DNA of 64,000 bases from Bacteroidales bacterium (GCA_017428945.1 JAFRPW010000024.1:1-64000); one strand, 5' to 3'. Shown: positions 16,875 to 27,405, numbered from the stretch's first letter. Notes: generated by a model not told the origin, from the letters alone. Program-made: numbers and translations.

Positions 16875-18065
16875 CTACTTGATAATCCCTTCCTCCCTGA
16901 ACACCTTTGTCAGTGCATCCACGGCGCGGTCTACCTGTTCGCGGGTGTGGGTGGCCATGAGGGAGAAGCGTATCAGGGTGTCCTGGGGGGCGCATGCCGG
17001 CGGGATAACGGAGTTGATGAAGACACCCTCGTCAAAAGCCCTCTTTGTGACGATGAAGGTCTTCTCCAGGTCACGTACGTAGAGCGGGATAATGGGGCTT
17101 TCAGTCTCACCAATCTCAAAGCCGGCCTCGCGGAAACGCTTTAAGGCATAGTTTGTTACGTCCCAGAGCTTCTCTATGCGCTCCGGCTCCTTCTGGATTA
17201 TGTGAAGGGCCTCCAGGGCGCTGGCTGTAGCAGCCGGGGTGTCCGATGCCTGGAAGATGTAGGTACGGGCTGTATGCCTGAGGTAATTGATTATGGTGCT
17301 GTCTGCAGCGATGAATCCGCCGATGGCTGCAAGGCTCTTGGAGAAGGTGCCCATTATAAGGTCTATCTCGTCCGTGAGACCAAAGTGGTTGCAGACGCCG
17401 CGGCCCTGTTTTCCGAAGACGCCAAGACCGTGGGCCTCGTCCACCATAATTACCACGTTGGGGTGCTTGTGCTTAAGCTCCACAATCTCAGGGAGTTTGG
17501 CAAGGTCTCCTTCCATGGAGAACACCCCGTCCACAACAATGAGTTTCACGGCATTCCTAGGGCAGCGGCGGATGCAGCGCTCAAGGTCCTTCATGTCGTT
17601 GTGCTTGTAGTGGAGGCTCTTTGCAAAGGACAGGCGGCGGCCGTCAACTATGGAGGCGTGGTCGCGGTCGTCACAGATAATGAAATCGTTGCGGGTAAGA
17701 AGCTGGGGGATTACGCCGCTGTTCACGGTAAAACCTGTGCTGAAGACAAGAGTCTCGTCCTTTCCAACAAACTCTGCGAGTTCTTTTTCCAGCTGCACGT
17801 GGATGTCAAGCGTTCCGTTGAGGAAGCGTGAACCGGCGCAGCCGCTGCCGTATTTTTTAAGGGCCTCGATGCCTGCGTTGATTACGCGTTCATCTCCGGT
17901 GAGTCCTGTATAAGCGTTGGAGCCGAACATCAGGATCTGGTGTCCGTCCATGGTGACCTCGGTTCCCTGCTTGCTGGTTATCTGCCTGAAATAGGGGTAG
18001 ATACCTTTTTCCATCATCTGCTGGGGCAGATCGTACTGTGCAAGTCTAGTATGTAAAAGATCCAT
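16875..18065 (-). CDS. spt: Serine palmitoyltransferase
   Basis: A 396-aa PLP enzyme of the alpha-oxoamine synthase family that condenses serine with an acyl-CoA, the first step of the sphingolipid synthesis characteristic of Bacteroidales. LMFGSNAYTGLTGD, GSGCAGSRFLNGT, DEAHG (209-213) and the PLP lysine Lys243 in GTFSKSL are visible. The sequence resembles Bacteroides Spt more than glycine C-acetyltransferase (kbl), which is the main alternative. It has its own promoter and a downstream terminator, so it is probably monocistronic. Confidence 0.87.
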   Translation of the reverse strand: MDLLHTRLAQYDLPQQMMEKGIYPYFRQITSKQGTEVTMDGHQILMFGSNAYTGLTGDERVINAGIEALKKYGSGCAGSRFLNGTLDIHVQLEKELAEFVGKDETLVFSTGFTVNSGVIPQLLTRNDFIICDDRDHASIVDGRRLSFAKSLHYKHNDMKDLERCIRRCPRNAVKLIVVDGVFSMEGDLAKLPEIVELKHKHPNVVIMVDEAHGLGVFGKQGRGVCNHFGLTDEIDLIMGTFSKSLAAIGGFIAADSTIINYLRHTARTYIFQASDTPAATASALEALHIIQKEPERIEKLWDVTNYALKRFREAGFEIGETESPIIPLYVRDLEKTFIVTKRAFDEGVFINSVIPPACAPQDTLIRFSLMATHTREQVDRAVDALTKVFREEGIIK

Positions 18066-18088
18066 TTTTGTCTGTTTTTTAACCGCGT

Positions 18089-18096
18089 CAAAGATA
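18089..18096 (-). promoter_or_regulatory. -7 element of spt
   Basis: The minus strand reads TATCTTTG, 23 nt before the spt ATG at 18065. Confidence 0.55.
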
Positions 18097-18137
18097 CGAA
18101 AAAAAATTAATATGTATATTAAATGCGTATTTTTTGC

Positions 18138-18145
18138 TAACTTTG
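18138..18145 (+). promoter_or_regulatory. -7 element of glnS
   Basis: TAACTTTG lies 15 nt before the ATG at 18161. It excludes the longer in-frame start at 18134. Confidence 0.6.
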
Positions 18146-18160
18146 AAAGTTATAACTGAA

Positions 18161-19801
18161 ATGACTATGGAAGACCGAAAGCTGAACTTTCTTGAAGAAA
18201 TCATCGAAAAGGACCTCGCAGAGGGCAAGGTAGATTCAATCATGACCCGTTTCCCTCCGGAGCCCAACGGATACCTGCACCTTGGCCACGCCAAGAGCAT
18301 CTGCCTCAATTTTGGCCTGGCCCAGAAGTACGGCGGCAAAACCAACCTCCGTTACGATGACACCAACCCCACAAAGGAAGACACGGAGTATGTAGATTCC
18401 ATCAAGGAAGACATCAAGTGGCTTGGCTTCCAGTGGGACAAGGAGCTCTATGCATCGGACTACTTCGACCAGCTCTACGAGTGGGCCGAGGACCTCATCA
18501 AAAGGGGCCTCGCCTATGTGGACGACCAGACCCAGGAGCAGATCCGCGAAAACCGCGGCACCGTGGACAAGCCCGGCATCCCCAGCCCCTGGAGGGACCG
18601 CAGCGTGGAAGAGAACCTGAAGCTGTTCCGTGAAATGAAGGCCGGAAAGTACGCTGAAGGGGAGAAGGTGCTCCGTGCCAAGATAGACATGGCCCACCCC
18701 AACATGATGTTCAGGGACCCTCTCCTTTACCGCATCAAGTTCGCCCATCACCACCGTACCGGTGACAAGTGGTGCATCTACCCCATGTACGACTACACCC
18801 ACGGCCAGTGCGATTCCATAGAGCATATCACCCACAGCATCTGCACCCTGGAGTTCGACGTCCATCGTCCCCTTTACGACTGGTTCATCCAGACCCTTGG
18901 CATATTCCCTTCCCATCAGTACGAGTTCGCCCGCCTGAACCTCACCTACACCCTCATGTCCAAGCGCAAGCTCCTGGAACTGGTCCAGAAGGGCCTTGTA
19001 AGCGGATGGGACGACCCCCGCATGCCCACTCTATGTGGTGTGCGCCGCCGCGGCTACACCGCCAATGCCCTCAGGATGTTCTGCGACAAGATAGGCGTAA
19101 GCAAGCGTGACCAGCTCATGGACATCCAGCTCCTGGAGTGGTGCGTCCGTCAGGACCTCAACGAGCGCTCCAACCGCTACATGGTGGTCCAGGATCCCAT
19201 AAAGCTCACCATCACCAACTGGCCGGAGGGCAAGGTGGAGTGGTTCAACTGCCCCCTCAACCCCGCAGACCCGGACGGAGCCAAGCGCCGCGTCCCCTTC
19301 ACCGGCAACCTCCTCATAGAAAGGGCAGACTTTATGGAAGACGCTCCCAAGAAATTCTTCCGCCTGAAGCCTGACGGAGAGGTCCGTCTCAAGTACACCT
19401 ACATCGTCAAGTGCAACGAGGTCATAAAGGACGACGACGGAGAGATTGTAGAGCTGAGGTGCACCTACGACCCTACACCCGAGTACCGTCCCGTCAAGGG
19501 AACAATCCACTGGGTGGCCCAGGAGTACGCCAAGGAGCTTGAACTCCGCAACTACGACCGCCTCTTCACCCTGGCCGACATGTCCCAGGTCCCCGAGGAC
19601 AAGGACTACAAGGACTTCCTGAATCCGGAAAGCCTTGTCATCGCCAAGGGCTATGCGGAACCCGCCCTTCTGGACGATGCCTCCGGCATTGCCGTCCAGT
19701 TCGAACGCACCGGCTACTACGTCCTTGACAAGGACTCCACGCCGGAGCACCCCGTCTTCAACAAGACCACCGCACTGAAAGACTCTTACAAACCGGAATA
19801 G
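18161..19801 (+). CDS. glnS: Glutamine--tRNA ligase
   Basis: A class I aminoacyl-tRNA synthetase that charges tRNA-Gln. The HIGH-type motif is PEPNGYLHLGHAKSI near the N-terminus and the KMSKS-type motif is VMSKR or LMSKR (TLMSKRKLLELV). RFPPEPNG, YDDTNP and the two C-terminal beta-barrels for anticodon binding are all present. From the ATG at 18161 it is 546 aa, a normal GlnRS length. The start was set downstream of the -7 element at 18138-18145; the second ATG at 18167 is also possible. Confidence 0.93.
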   Translation: MTMEDRKLNFLEEIIEKDLAEGKVDSIMTRFPPEPNGYLHLGHAKSICLNFGLAQKYGGKTNLRYDDTNPTKEDTEYVDSIKEDIKWLGFQWDKELYASDYFDQLYEWAEDLIKRGLAYVDDQTQEQIRENRGTVDKPGIPSPWRDRSVEENLKLFREMKAGKYAEGEKVLRAKIDMAHPNMMFRDPLLYRIKFAHHHRTGDKWCIYPMYDYTHGQCDSIEHITHSICTLEFDVHRPLYDWFIQTLGIFPSHQYEFARLNLTYTLMSKRKLLELVQKGLVSGWDDPRMPTLCGVRRRGYTANALRMFCDKIGVSKRDQLMDIQLLEWCVRQDLNERSNRYMVVQDPIKLTITNWPEGKVEWFNCPLNPADPDGAKRRVPFTGNLLIERADFMEDAPKKFFRLKPDGEVRLKYTYIVKCNEVIKDDDGEIVELRCTYDPTPEYRPVKGTIHWVAQEYAKELELRNYDRLFTLADMSQVPEDKDYKDFLNPESLVIAKGYAEPALLDDASGIAVQFERTGYYVLDKDSTPEHPVFNKTTALKDSYKPE

Positions 19802-19808
19802 AATCCTT

Positions 19809-19834
19809 GTCATTGCCGGCCCCGACCGGCAATC
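19809..19834. repeat. Family C palindrome between glnS and the flippase gene
   Basis: 26 bp: GTCATTGCCGGCC followed by CCGACCGGCAATC. It starts 8 nt after the glnS stop and could act as a hairpin in the 3' end of the transcript. Confidence 0.8.
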
Positions 19835-19838
19835 TTAA

Positions 19839-21365
19839 ATGAAACAGGATCAGGTAATATCGGATAACAGCAGGAGGATAGCGCGAAACACTATCCTTCT
19901 GTATTTCCGTATGCTGGTGATGCTGGTGGTGGGGCTTTTTACCTACCGCGTCATACTCCGTTCACTTGGAATAACGGACTACGGCGTCTATGGTGTGGTG
20001 AGCGGTGTAGTGACGGCGTTCATGCTGGTCATGAACACCGTGACATCGGCAATAAGCCGCTACATAACCGTGGGGCTTGGGAAAGGGGACCATGATCATT
20101 TAAAGCTTGTCTTTGGCACCTCGCTGGTTATCATGGCGGGGTTCTGCCTTCTTATTGTAGCCCTTACGGAAACCGCAGGCCTGTGGTACCTCAATAACAA
20201 GATGGTCATACCCGAAGGCCGCCTTCCCGCTGCCCATGTGGTGCTCCAGACCAGCATGCTGGTTCTTATGGTAAACCTCATGAGCGTGCCGTACACAGCC
20301 GTTATCACCGCCCACGAGCACATGAGCGCCTATGCCTATATAAGCATCCTGGAGGCTGTCCTGAAGCTTGCCGTGGCCTTTGCCGTGTGGTATACAGCAG
20401 GGGATAAACTTGTGCTTTACGCATGGCTTCTTCTTGTTGTGGCGCTGCTTGTTCGCGGGGCATTTGCCTGCTACAGCATGGTGCATTTCAAGGAGTCCAG
20501 GACCGGTTTCCGCTTCAATGGCCCGCTGGTGCGGGAAATGGGCGCCTTTGCCGGCTGGAACTTTGTTGGCAGTGGCACCTATATGCTTAATACCCAGGGA
20601 ATAAACCAGCTCATGAACCATTTCTTTGGCGTTGGCATGAATGCTGCCAGGGGAGTGGCGGACAAAGTTGAATCCGTGGTGCGTCAGTTCGCAACAAACG
20701 TGGCCCTTGCCCTTAACCCACAGCTGCAGAAATCCTATGCTGGCGGGAACAAGGACTATGCCTTTGAGCTGGTCTGCAAGGGCTCCAAATACTATTTCTG
20801 GATACTTTTTGTCCTGAGCATTCCGTTCATTACGGACTCTGAGACAATACTCCGCCTGTGGGTAGGAGAGGTGCCGCCGGAAGCTGCCCTTTTCACCAAG
20901 CTCACGCTTCTGAGTTTCCTCGTAGACTTTACCCCAAATACGCTCATAGTCCTGCAACAGGCCCATGGCAAGGTGGCGCGGTTCTATCTCCTGTCATCGG
21001 CAGTGGCCATCCTGGCCTTCCCTTGCACCTGGATCATGTACCGTTGCGGCCTTCCGGCCTGGACGGGATATGCGGCATTTATGGGATTTTATGTACTAAA
21101 GGCCGCTGTCATGCTGGCCGTGACCAGCCGCGAAACCGGGCTGCCTGTGGGTAAGTACCTAAGGGACGCTCTTTTCCCGGCGCTGTTCCCAAGTGCCCTG
21201 GTCGCCCTTGCGATATGGCCTCTCACACGCCTTGTGCCGGTATGCTGGTGGCGCTTTCTCCTTGTTGCCGCAGCGGGCGTCGTCCTCCTTGGCATAGCTG
21301 TATGGAATTATGGCCTCACCACCGGGGAGAAGGCTTTTGTAAAGAATAAACTTCGCCGCAAATGA
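19839..21365 (+). CDS. Polysaccharide flippase-like membrane protein (MOP superfamily)
   Basis: A 508-aa protein with about 12-14 hydrophobic helices beginning at ILLYFRMLVMLVVGLFTYRVIL. The pattern RSLGITDYGVYGVVSGVVTAF is typical of Wzx-like O-unit flippases. It probably moves a lipid-linked glycan across the inner membrane. It is followed by three glycosyltransferase genes with ATGA or short overlaps, so the four form an operon for a small glycan. The substrate cannot be inferred. Confidence 0.85.
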   Translation: MKQDQVISDNSRRIARNTILLYFRMLVMLVVGLFTYRVILRSLGITDYGVYGVVSGVVTAFMLVMNTVTSAISRYITVGLGKGDHDHLKLVFGTSLVIMAGFCLLIVALTETAGLWYLNNKMVIPEGRLPAAHVVLQTSMLVLMVNLMSVPYTAVITAHEHMSAYAYISILEAVLKLAVAFAVWYTAGDKLVLYAWLLLVVALLVRGAFACYSMVHFKESRTGFRFNGPLVREMGAFAGWNFVGSGTYMLNTQGINQLMNHFFGVGMNAARGVADKVESVVRQFATNVALALNPQLQKSYAGGNKDYAFELVCKGSKYYFWILFVLSIPFITDSETILRLWVGEVPPEAALFTKLTLLSFLVDFTPNTLIVLQQAHGKVARFYLLSSAVAILAFPCTWIMYRCGLPAWTGYAAFMGFYVLKAAVMLAVTSRETGLPVGKYLRDALFPALFPSALVALAIWPLTRLVPVCWWRFLLVAAAGVVLLGIAVWNYGLTTGEKAFVKNKLRRK

Positions 21366-22312
21366 AAACCAAACTCCTGTATATTCTGGTAAGTTCCGGT
21401 GCCGATGTCTACACGGAACAGGCCTGGGTAAGCGCCTTCTCCGCCAGGCTGCGTAATCCATCGGCGCGGATAGAGCTCCTGACGGACGGGGAAACCGCGC
21501 TGCCGGAGCCCATGGCAAAGCTATTCGACAACATCGTCAGAGTAGATTTCCCGTCCGAAACTCCTCCCATGAAGCGTTCACGCATCCTCAAGACCGGCAT
21601 GAGGGAGTATGTGGACGGGGACTTCCTCTTCATAGACGCCGATACAATAGTGGCCAGGCCTCTTGACGATATCGACGCCATAGACGCACCTCTTGCCGCA
21701 TGCCGTGACCTTCACAGCCCTTTCCGGGAGCATCCGCACTACACCGCCACCGTGAATATGTGCAGGAAACTCGGCTTTGACGCCTCCGGCATAAAGGAAT
21801 ACTTCAATTCCGGAGTGATGCTGGTAAAGGATACCCCTGAAAACCACGCCTTCTTCAAGGCCTGGCAGGAAAACTATCTTTCCGGCTACGATGCCGGTAT
21901 CCGTCCGGACCAGCCATCCCTAGCAAAGACCAATTCCGGGGAAAAGATTTCCCTTCTTCCCGACGAGTGGAACTGCGAGGTCCAGAACGGGGTCCGGTAT
22001 CTAAGGGACGCGTACATAGTCCATTATATGGTTACAAACGTGGGCTCCGGACCGCAGGACAGCCTCTTTCTCCTGAATAACAGGGAAGTTCTTCTGAGGA
22101 TGCGCGAGGCCGGGGACATTACGCCGGAAATCCGCTCTGTGGTGGAAGACCATTTTAAGGGATATGCTCCTGTTACCCAGGTGTTTGCCGGGGAAGACCT
22201 GTATCTTTTCAGAACCCGTCGCTACCGCTATCTCCGCAGTCATTACCATAAAGGTTCCCGCTCTCTATGGGAGTGGCTCCTCAAAGTGAAAGACCATATA
22301 TGCCAAAAGTAA
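21362..22312 (+). CDS. Glycosyltransferase, GT8-like / nucleotide-sugar fold
   Basis: A 316-aa cytosolic protein with a GT-A-type fold. LLYILVSSGADVYTEQAW begins the nucleotide-binding strand, the metal-binding D-x-D is Asp92-x-Asp94 (FLFIDADTIV), and a second conserved region is EYFNSGVMLVKD. The pattern resembles GT8 or related capsule glycosyltransferases. Donor and acceptor are unknown. It overlaps the flippase by ATGA and the next gene by 13 nt. Confidence 0.75.
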   Translation: MKTKLLYILVSSGADVYTEQAWVSAFSARLRNPSARIELLTDGETALPEPMAKLFDNIVRVDFPSETPPMKRSRILKTGMREYVDGDFLFIDADTIVARPLDDIDAIDAPLAACRDLHSPFREHPHYTATVNMCRKLGFDASGIKEYFNSGVMLVKDTPENHAFFKAWQENYLSGYDAGIRPDQPSLAKTNSGEKISLLPDEWNCEVQNGVRYLRDAYIVHYMVTNVGSGPQDSLFLLNNREVLLRMREAGDITPEIRSVVEDHFKGYAPVTQVFAGEDLYLFRTRRYRYLRSHYHKGSRSLWEWLLKVKDHICQK

Positions 22313-23103
22313 GCGTGATAGTGCCAAGCTACAATCTTGGCCAGTATCTTCCGGAAACGCTCCAGAGCGTCCTTTCCCAGACCTTCCAGGACTGGGAATG
22401 CCTCATTGTGGAAAACGGCTCCACGGACGGCTCCATGAACGTTGTCACAAGTTTCTGCGCCTCTGACACCCGTTTTGTCCCCGTGGTCTTCCATGAGAAC
22501 CAGGGCGTTGCCGCGGCAAGGAACAAAGGGCTTGAACTCTCGGAAGGGGAGTACATCCTCTTCCTGGATGCCGACGACCTCATTGCCCCCGGCTATATGG
22601 AAGCCGCAGTAAAGGCTCTTGATTCGGATCCTTCCCTTAACCTTGTATATGGAAAGGCGCAGCGCTTTGGCACTGAGACCTCATGGGATCTCCCCGCTTT
22701 CTCAATGGACGCGATGCTTGCCCGTAACTGCTTGTATATAAGCTGCTTTTTCCGCCGCTCGGACGCTGTTTACTTTGACCCCGATTTCAAGACCGGATTC
22801 GAGGACTGGGACTACTGGCTCACTTTCCTGGAGCAGTTTGAGGCGCCCCGAGTCCTGTGCCTGGAAGACACCTGTTTCTACTATCGCACCCGCCGCCGCT
22901 CCCGTAACAAGGGAGTGACTGACACCGCCCTGGAAGCAATCCGCCGCCGCCTGTGGGAAAAGCACTCCGCGCTTTATTCCAGGTACTTCTGCAACCCCCT
23001 GGAAACAGTTGAGTACAAGCGTCTTGAAAGCTCTTTCCGCAAGGCCTCCAAGTGGTCCCTTGCGTGGAAACTCCGCCTCCTTTACCGCCGCATTTTCAAA
23101 TGA
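22300..23103 (+). CDS. Family 2 glycosyltransferase
   Basis: A 267-aa GT2 enzyme starting MPKVSVIVPSYNLGQYL, the classic GT-A N-terminus. ENGSTDGS is the nucleotide-binding acidic motif, ARNKGLELSEGEYILFLDADD carries the D-x-D, and FEDWDYWL is the catalytic-base region. The ATG at 22300 was preferred over the upstream in-frame start at 22267 because it begins exactly at the conserved strand. It ends in a basic tail ([17 protein letters not shown]), possibly for membrane association. It overlaps the next gene by ATGA. Confidence 0.88.
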   Translation: MPKVSVIVPSYNLGQYLPETLQSVLSQTFQDWECLIVENGSTDGSMNVVTSFCASDTRFVPVVFHENQGVAAARNKGLELSEGEYILFLDADDLIAPGYMEAAVKALDSDPSLNLVYGKAQRFGTETSWDLPAFSMDAMLARNCLYISCFFRRSDAVYFDPDFKTGFEDWDYWLTFLEQFEAPRVLCLEDTCFYYRTRRRSRNKGVTDTALEAIRRRLWEKHSALYSRYFCNPLETVEYKRLESSFRKASKWSLAWKLRLLYRRIFK

Positions 23104-23945
23104 AACGTGTCCTTGTCATAGTTGTCACCTATAACGGCCTCCGCTGGCTGGACCGCTGCCTTGGTTCGGTGGCAGGAGATGGCCGGTCGGAGATGGCCAT
23201 GACGGTTGATTTGTTTGTGGTGGACAACGACTCCACGGACGGCAGCGCAGACTATGTGCAGGCGCACTTTCCCAAGGCAAAGCTTGTGCGCAGTGCAGAG
23301 AACCTTGGCTTCTCAAAGGCCAACAACCTAGGTATGCAGTACGCCCTGGACCATGGCTATGACTACGTATACCTCCTTAACCAGGACGCCTGGCTGGAAT
23401 CCGGCGCCATGGAAAAGCTTGTGGCAGCTGCCGAAGCCAGTCAGGAGTATGCCGTCCTTAGTCCCCTTCAGATGACCGATGGCTACAAAGATGTTGACAG
23501 GCTGTTTAAAAAAGACAGGACTCCGCCTGCTGCGCACTGGCTGGTGAGGGTGGATGCAATTAGAAAAGTTGGCCTGTTTAACGAAACCCTGTTCCCATTC
23601 TACGGCCAGGACGACAACTGGTGTCACAGGGCGCGCTATCATGGGTACAAGATTGGCATCGTCCCGGAAGCCCGCGCCGTCCACGACCGCGCACAGCGCA
23701 GCGAAGATAAAGACAGAGTCATCTTCCGGAACTATTACACCGGCTCCCTGGTGCGCCTTGCCAACCCGAACATACCTGTCTGGATATCATTTTTGTATAT
23801 CATAGTTTTCACTTTGGTAAAGACCGTTAAGTACTTTAGTTTCCGGCCACTTGGATACTTTGTAAGCATTTGTAAAAAACTGCCGGAATTAGTATCTTTG
23901 CAAGATTTAAGTAAAAAGGATTATGGCAATAGCAGACATACTTAA
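23100..23945 (+). CDS. Family 2 glycosyltransferase, rhamnosyltransferase-like
   Basis: A 281-aa GT2 enzyme starting [28 protein letters not shown] and [19 protein letters not shown] are followed by LLNQDAWLE, where N-Q-D replaces D-x-D as in many rhamnosyltransferase-type GT2 enzymes, and by [22 protein letters not shown] hydrophobic segment near the C-terminus ([17 protein letters not shown]) may anchor it. The last seven codons run into secA, and the secA promoter lies inside this coding region. Confidence 0.87.
   Translation: MKRVLVIVVTYNGLRWLDRCLGSVAGDGRSEMAMTVDLFVVDNDSTDGSADYVQAHFPKAKLVRSAENLGFSKANNLGMQYALDHGYDYVYLLNQDAWLESGAMEKLVAAAEASQEYAVLSPLQMTDGYKDVDRLFKKDRTPPAAHWLVRVDAIRKVGLFNETLFPFYGQDDNWCHRARYHGYKIGIVPEARAVHDRAQRSEDKDRVIFRNYYTGSLVRLANPNIPVWISFLYIIVFTLVKTVKYFSFRPLGYFVSICKKLPELVSLQDLSKKDYGNSRHT
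23869..23900 (+). promoter_or_regulatory. secA promoter, inside the preceding coding region
   Basis: TTTG at 23869-23872, a 20-nt spacer, and TATCTTTG at 23893-23900 fit the Bacteroides consensus closely. The secA ATG is 22 nt downstream. Confidence 0.7.
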
Positions 23946-26900
23946 GAAGATATTCGGGTCAAAGAGTGACCGTGACATGAAGGCTATCAAGCCGGTACTG
24001 GACCAGATTCTGGCCGTGTATCCGGACATCGACAAGCTTTCCAACGATGAGCTCAGGGCCCGCAGCACAGCCCTCAGGGCCCGTATTGCCGATGTAGAAA
24101 AACCCTTCGAGGACCGCATCGCAGAGATAAAGGCAGAGCTTGAGACAGATATCCCCGTCTCCCGCAAGGAAGAGCTTGCAACGGAGAGCGACAAACTTGT
24201 CAAGGACGAGGACGAGGCCATTGAAGTAATTCTGAATGAAATACTTCCCGAAGCCTTCGCCATCATGAAATCCACCGCAAGGCGTTTTGCACAGTCAGAG
24301 ACCATTGAAGTAACAGCATCGGAGTTTGACAAGCAGCTGGCGGCGGAAGGGCGTGACTTTGTAGAGATTGCCGGCTCGGAGGCCGGCAATGACGGAAAAG
24401 TCAAGGCCATCTGGAAGAACCACTGGCAGGCGGGCGGCAACGAGGTCACCTGGGACATGGTCCATTACGATGTCCAGCTCATAGGCGGCATAGTCCTGAA
24501 CGGCGGTGTCAAGACCAACAAGGAGCAGCGCGGCATGATAGCGGAAATGGCAACCGGTGAGGGTAAGACCCTGGTGGCAACCCTTCCCGTGTTCCTTAAC
24601 GCACTGGCAGGGAAGGGCGTCCACGTGGTTACCGTCAACGACTACCTCTCCAAACGAGACTCCGAGTGGATGGGCCCCCTGTACATGTTCCACGGCCTTT
24701 CCGTAGACTGCATAGACAAGCATCAGCCAAACTCCGACGCCCGCCGCAAGGCATACCTCTGCGACATCACCTTCGGCACCAATAACGAGTTCGGCTTCGA
24801 CTACCTCCGCGACAACATGGCCGTCCGCATGACAGACCTTGTGCAGCGCAAGCACCACTACGCCATAGTGGACGAGGTGGACTCCGTCCTCATCGACGAT
24901 GCCCGTACTCCTCTCATCATTTCCGGCCCGATGGAGAAATCCTCCGGCGACGAGCAGTTCATGGAGTATCGTCCCTACGTAGAGAACCTGTACAACAAAC
25001 AGCGTGCTCTGATCAACACCACCCTCAACGAGTCCAAGCGCCTCATTGCCGCCGGCGACGAAAAGGAAGGCGGAAAGCTCCTTTTCCGCTGCTATAAGGG
25101 CCTTCCCAAGTATCAGCCCCTCATCAAGTTCCTGAGCGAACCCGGCATGAAGGCCCTGATGCAGAAAACAGAGGCCTACTACATCCAGGACAACGAGCGC
25201 GAGATGCCCGCCGTCACGGACGAGCTCTACTTCGTGATATCGGAAATCCAGAATTCCGTAGATATGACGGACAAGGGCCACGATGTCCTTGCCAACAGCG
25301 TGAGCGACCCCAACTTCTTCGTCCTCCCGGACATGGGATCGGCCATTGCTGAAATAACCCACGACGCCAGCCTCAGCGCAGCGGAAAAGGCAGAGAAAAA
25401 GGACGCCCTCATGGAGGACTTCTCCCTCAAGAGCGAGCGCGTACACACTGTGATCCAGCTCCTGAAGGCCTACGCCATGTTCACCAAGGACATCGACTAC
25501 GTGATAGTGGACAACAAGGTGAAGATCGTTGACGAGAGCACCGGCCGTATCATGGAAGGCCGCCGCTGGAGCGATGGCCTTCACCAGGCAGTCGAGGCCA
25601 AGGAAAACGTGAAGGTCGAGGCCGCAACCCAGACCTTTGCAACCGTCACCCTCCAGAACTACTTCCGCATGTACCACAAGCTGGCCGGTATGACCGGTAC
25701 CGCAGAGACGGAAGCGGGTGAGTTCTGGGACATCTACAAGCTTGACGTGGTGGTAATCCCCACCAACCGTCCCGTCATCCGCGACGACCAGGACGACATC
25801 ATCTACAAGACCAAGAAAGCCAAGTTCAACGCCGTCATAGACAAGGTAGTGGAACTCTCCAATGCCGGAAGGCCCTGCCTTGTGGGTACTACGGACGTCG
25901 AAACTTCCGAACTCCTTGCCCGCATGATGCGCATCCGCGGAATCAAGGCCGATGTCCTCAACGCCAAGGAGCACGCCCGCGAGGCCGAAATCGTGGCTCA
26001 CGCAGGTCTCAAGGGCCACGTCACCATCGCCACCAACATGGCAGGCCGTGGTACCGATATCAAGCTTTCCCCGGAGGTTAAGGCCGCCGGCGGTCTTGCC
26101 ATCATCGGCACAACCCGCCACGACAGCCGCCGTGTGGACCGCCAGCTCCGTGGCCGTGCCGGACGTCAGGGAGACCCCGGAAGCAGCTGCTTCTACATCT
26201 CCCTCGAGGACGACCTCATGCGTAAATTCGGCTCAGAGCGCATTGCCGGCGTGGTGGACAAGCTGGGCATGAAGGACGATGAAGCCCTCATCTCCGGCAT
26301 GCTCTCAAAGAGCATCGAGACCGCCCAGAAGAAGGTGGAGGAGAACCACTTCGGATGGCGCAAGCGCACCCTGGAGTACGATGACGTCATGAACTACCAG
26401 CGCGAGGCCGTCTATGCCCGCCGCCGCAACGCCCTCTCCGGTGAGAGAATAGAGATCGATGTCCAGAACATGATGACGGACACCGCCATGATCCTTGCAG
26501 AACAGGCAGAAGGCATGGCCTACGAAGAGTTTGAAGAGTTCATCATCGCCAAACTCTCCATAGACCTTGGTTTCGATGCCGAGTGGTATGCCAACGCAAA
26601 GCCCAAGGAAATTGCCCAGAAACTTGCAGAGCACATGCAGGAGGTCTACACCCGCCGTATGGACACCATGGTCCAGAAGGTGAACCCCGTGATAAAGCAG
26701 GTCTACGAGAAGCAGGGCAAGATGTACGAGAACATCGCCATCCCCATTACCAACGGCAAGCGCCAGCTCACCCTCTCCGTCAACCTCAAGAAGGCCTACG
26801 AGACAGAGAGCCGAGAGATTACCAAGGCCCTTTCACGCAGTATAATCCTCTACTACATAGACGATTACTGGAAGCAGCACCTCCGCGACATGGACGACCT

Positions 26901-27261
26901 TCGTCAGAGCGTCCAGAACGCCGCCTACGAGCAGAAAGACCCTCTGGTGGTATACAAACTGGAGAGCTACAACCTCTTTACGGAAATGCTGGAGAAACTG
27001 AACGAGGAAGTCCTTGCGTTCCTCCTCAGGGCCTTCATCCCTCTTCGTGATGCCGATGACGCCCGCGAGGCCCGTCCCGCCCAGCGTCCCAGCCGCAACC
27101 TCCAGCAGATGCGCCAGAGCGACCCTTCACAGCTCTCCACCAACGCAGAGCAGCAGTCCCGCATGCCCGTACGCGTGGATAAGAAGGTGGGCAGAAACGA
27201 TCCATGCCCCTGCGGTAGCGGTCTCAAATACAAGAACTGCCACGGCAAGGGCCTGGTGTAA
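23923..27261 (+). CDS. secA: Preprotein translocase ATPase SecA
   Basis: A 1112-aa motor that pushes unfolded preproteins through Sec[22 protein letters not shown] is Walker [21 protein letters not shown] is the DEAD-type Walker B with the following signature, and [12 protein letters not shown] plus [12 protein letters not shown] are the helicase-lobe motifs. The C-terminus carries the zinc motif [14 protein letters not shown] that binds SecB or ribosomes. Length is typical for Bacteroidetes, longer than E. coli SecA. Residues about 148-159 ([12 protein letters not shown]) are encoded by a family C palindrome. Confidence 0.97.
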   Translation: MAIADILKKIFGSKSDRDMKAIKPVLDQILAVYPDIDKLSNDELRARSTALRARIADVEKPFEDRIAEIKAELETDIPVSRKEELATESDKLVKDEDEAIEVILNEILPEAFAIMKSTARRFAQSETIEVTASEFDKQLAAEGRDFVEIAGSEAGNDGKVKAIWKNHWQAGGNEVTWDMVHYDVQLIGGIVLNGGVKTNKEQRGMIAEMATGEGKTLVATLPVFLNALAGKGVHVVTVNDYLSKRDSEWMGPLYMFHGLSVDCIDKHQPNSDARRKAYLCDITFGTNNEFGFDYLRDNMAVRMTDLVQRKHHYAIVDEVDSVLIDDARTPLIISGPMEKSSGDEQFMEYRPYVENLYNKQRALINTTLNESKRLIAAGDEKEGGKLLFRCYKGLPKYQPLIKFLSEPGMKALMQKTEAYYIQDNEREMPAVTDELYFVISEIQNSVDMTDKGHDVLANSVSDPNFFVLPDMGSAIAEITHDASLSAAEKAEKKDALMEDFSLKSERVHTVIQLLKAYAMFTKDIDYVIVDNKVKIVDESTGRIMEGRRWSDGLHQAVEAKENVKVEAATQTFATVTLQNYFRMYHKLAGMTGTAETEAGEFWDIYKLDVVVIPTNRPVIRDDQDDIIYKTKKAKFNAVIDKVVELSNAGRPCLVGTTDVETSELLARMMRIRGIKADVLNAKEHAREAEIVAHAGLKGHVTIATNMAGRGTDIKLSPEVKAAGGLAIIGTTRHDSRRVDRQLRGRAGRQGDPGSSCFYISLEDDLMRKFGSERIAGVVDKLGMKDDEALISGMLSKSIETAQKKVEENHFGWRKRTLEYDDVMNYQREAVYARRRNALSGERIEIDVQNMMTDTAMILAEQAEGMAYEEFEEFIIAKLSIDLGFDAEWYANAKPKEIAQKLAEHMQEVYTRRMDTMVQKVNPVIKQVYEKQGKMYENIAIPITNGKRQLTLSVNLKKAYETESREITKALSRSIILYYIDDYWKQHLRDMDDLRQSVQNAAYEQKDPLVVYKLESYNLFTEMLEKLNEEVLAFLLRAFIPLRDADDAREARPAQRPSRNLQQMRQSDPSQLSTNAEQQSRMPVRVDKKVGRNDPCPCGSGLKYKNCHGKGLV
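24366..24393. repeat. Family C palindrome inside secA
   Basis: 28 bp: GATTGCCGGCTCGG followed by AGGCCGGCAATGAC. It is read in frame as [11 protein letters not shown], before the nucleotide-binding core. Confidence 0.82.
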
Positions 27262-27264
27262 AAG

Positions 27265-27337
27265 AGCCACTCATCAGGCTCGAACTGACGACCTGCGCGT
27301 TACGAATGCGCTGCTCTACCGACTGAGCTAAAGTGGC
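27265..27337 (-). tRNA. tRNA-Thr (anticodon CGU)
   Basis: The minus strand folds as a complete 73-nt cloverleaf. The acceptor stem is GCCACTT with GAGTGGC (last pair T-G), the D arm is GCTCAGTCGGTAGAGC, the anticodon loop TTCGTAA gives CGU (reads ACG), and the T loop is TTCGAGC with stem GTCAG/CTGAT. One A-C mismatch closes the anticodon stem. The discriminator is U and CCA is not encoded. It lies just after secA in the opposite direction. Confidence 0.93.
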
Positions 27338-27340
27338 AAA

Positions 27341-27370
27341 CCGGTTACGTGAACCGGGACTGCAAATATA
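27341..27370 (-). promoter_or_regulatory. tRNA-Thr promoter and leader hairpin
   Basis: The minus strand reads TATATTTG at 27370-27363. Between it and the tRNA 5' end, CCGGTT/AACCGG (27341-27357, 5-nt loop) forms a small hairpin in the precursor, near the expected RNase P cleavage site. Confidence 0.5.
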
Positions 27371-27405
27371 CTACTTTTTTCCAAAAGTAAGAAACTATTT
27401 TCTTT

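Noticed and set aside
16875..18065. Glycine C-acetyltransferase (kbl) instead of serine palmitoyltransferase
   Set aside because: The N-terminal region and GSNAYTGLTGD context look like Bacteroides Spt, and no threonine dehydrogenase gene adjoins; the alternative is not fully excluded.
18134..18160. Longer N-terminus for GlnRS
   Set aside because: The upstream start overlaps the -7 promoter element at 18138-18145.
24295..26121. 608-codon open frame antisense to secA
   Set aside because: It is a shadow of a GC-rich, strongly coding secA; no promoter, start context or recognisable domain.
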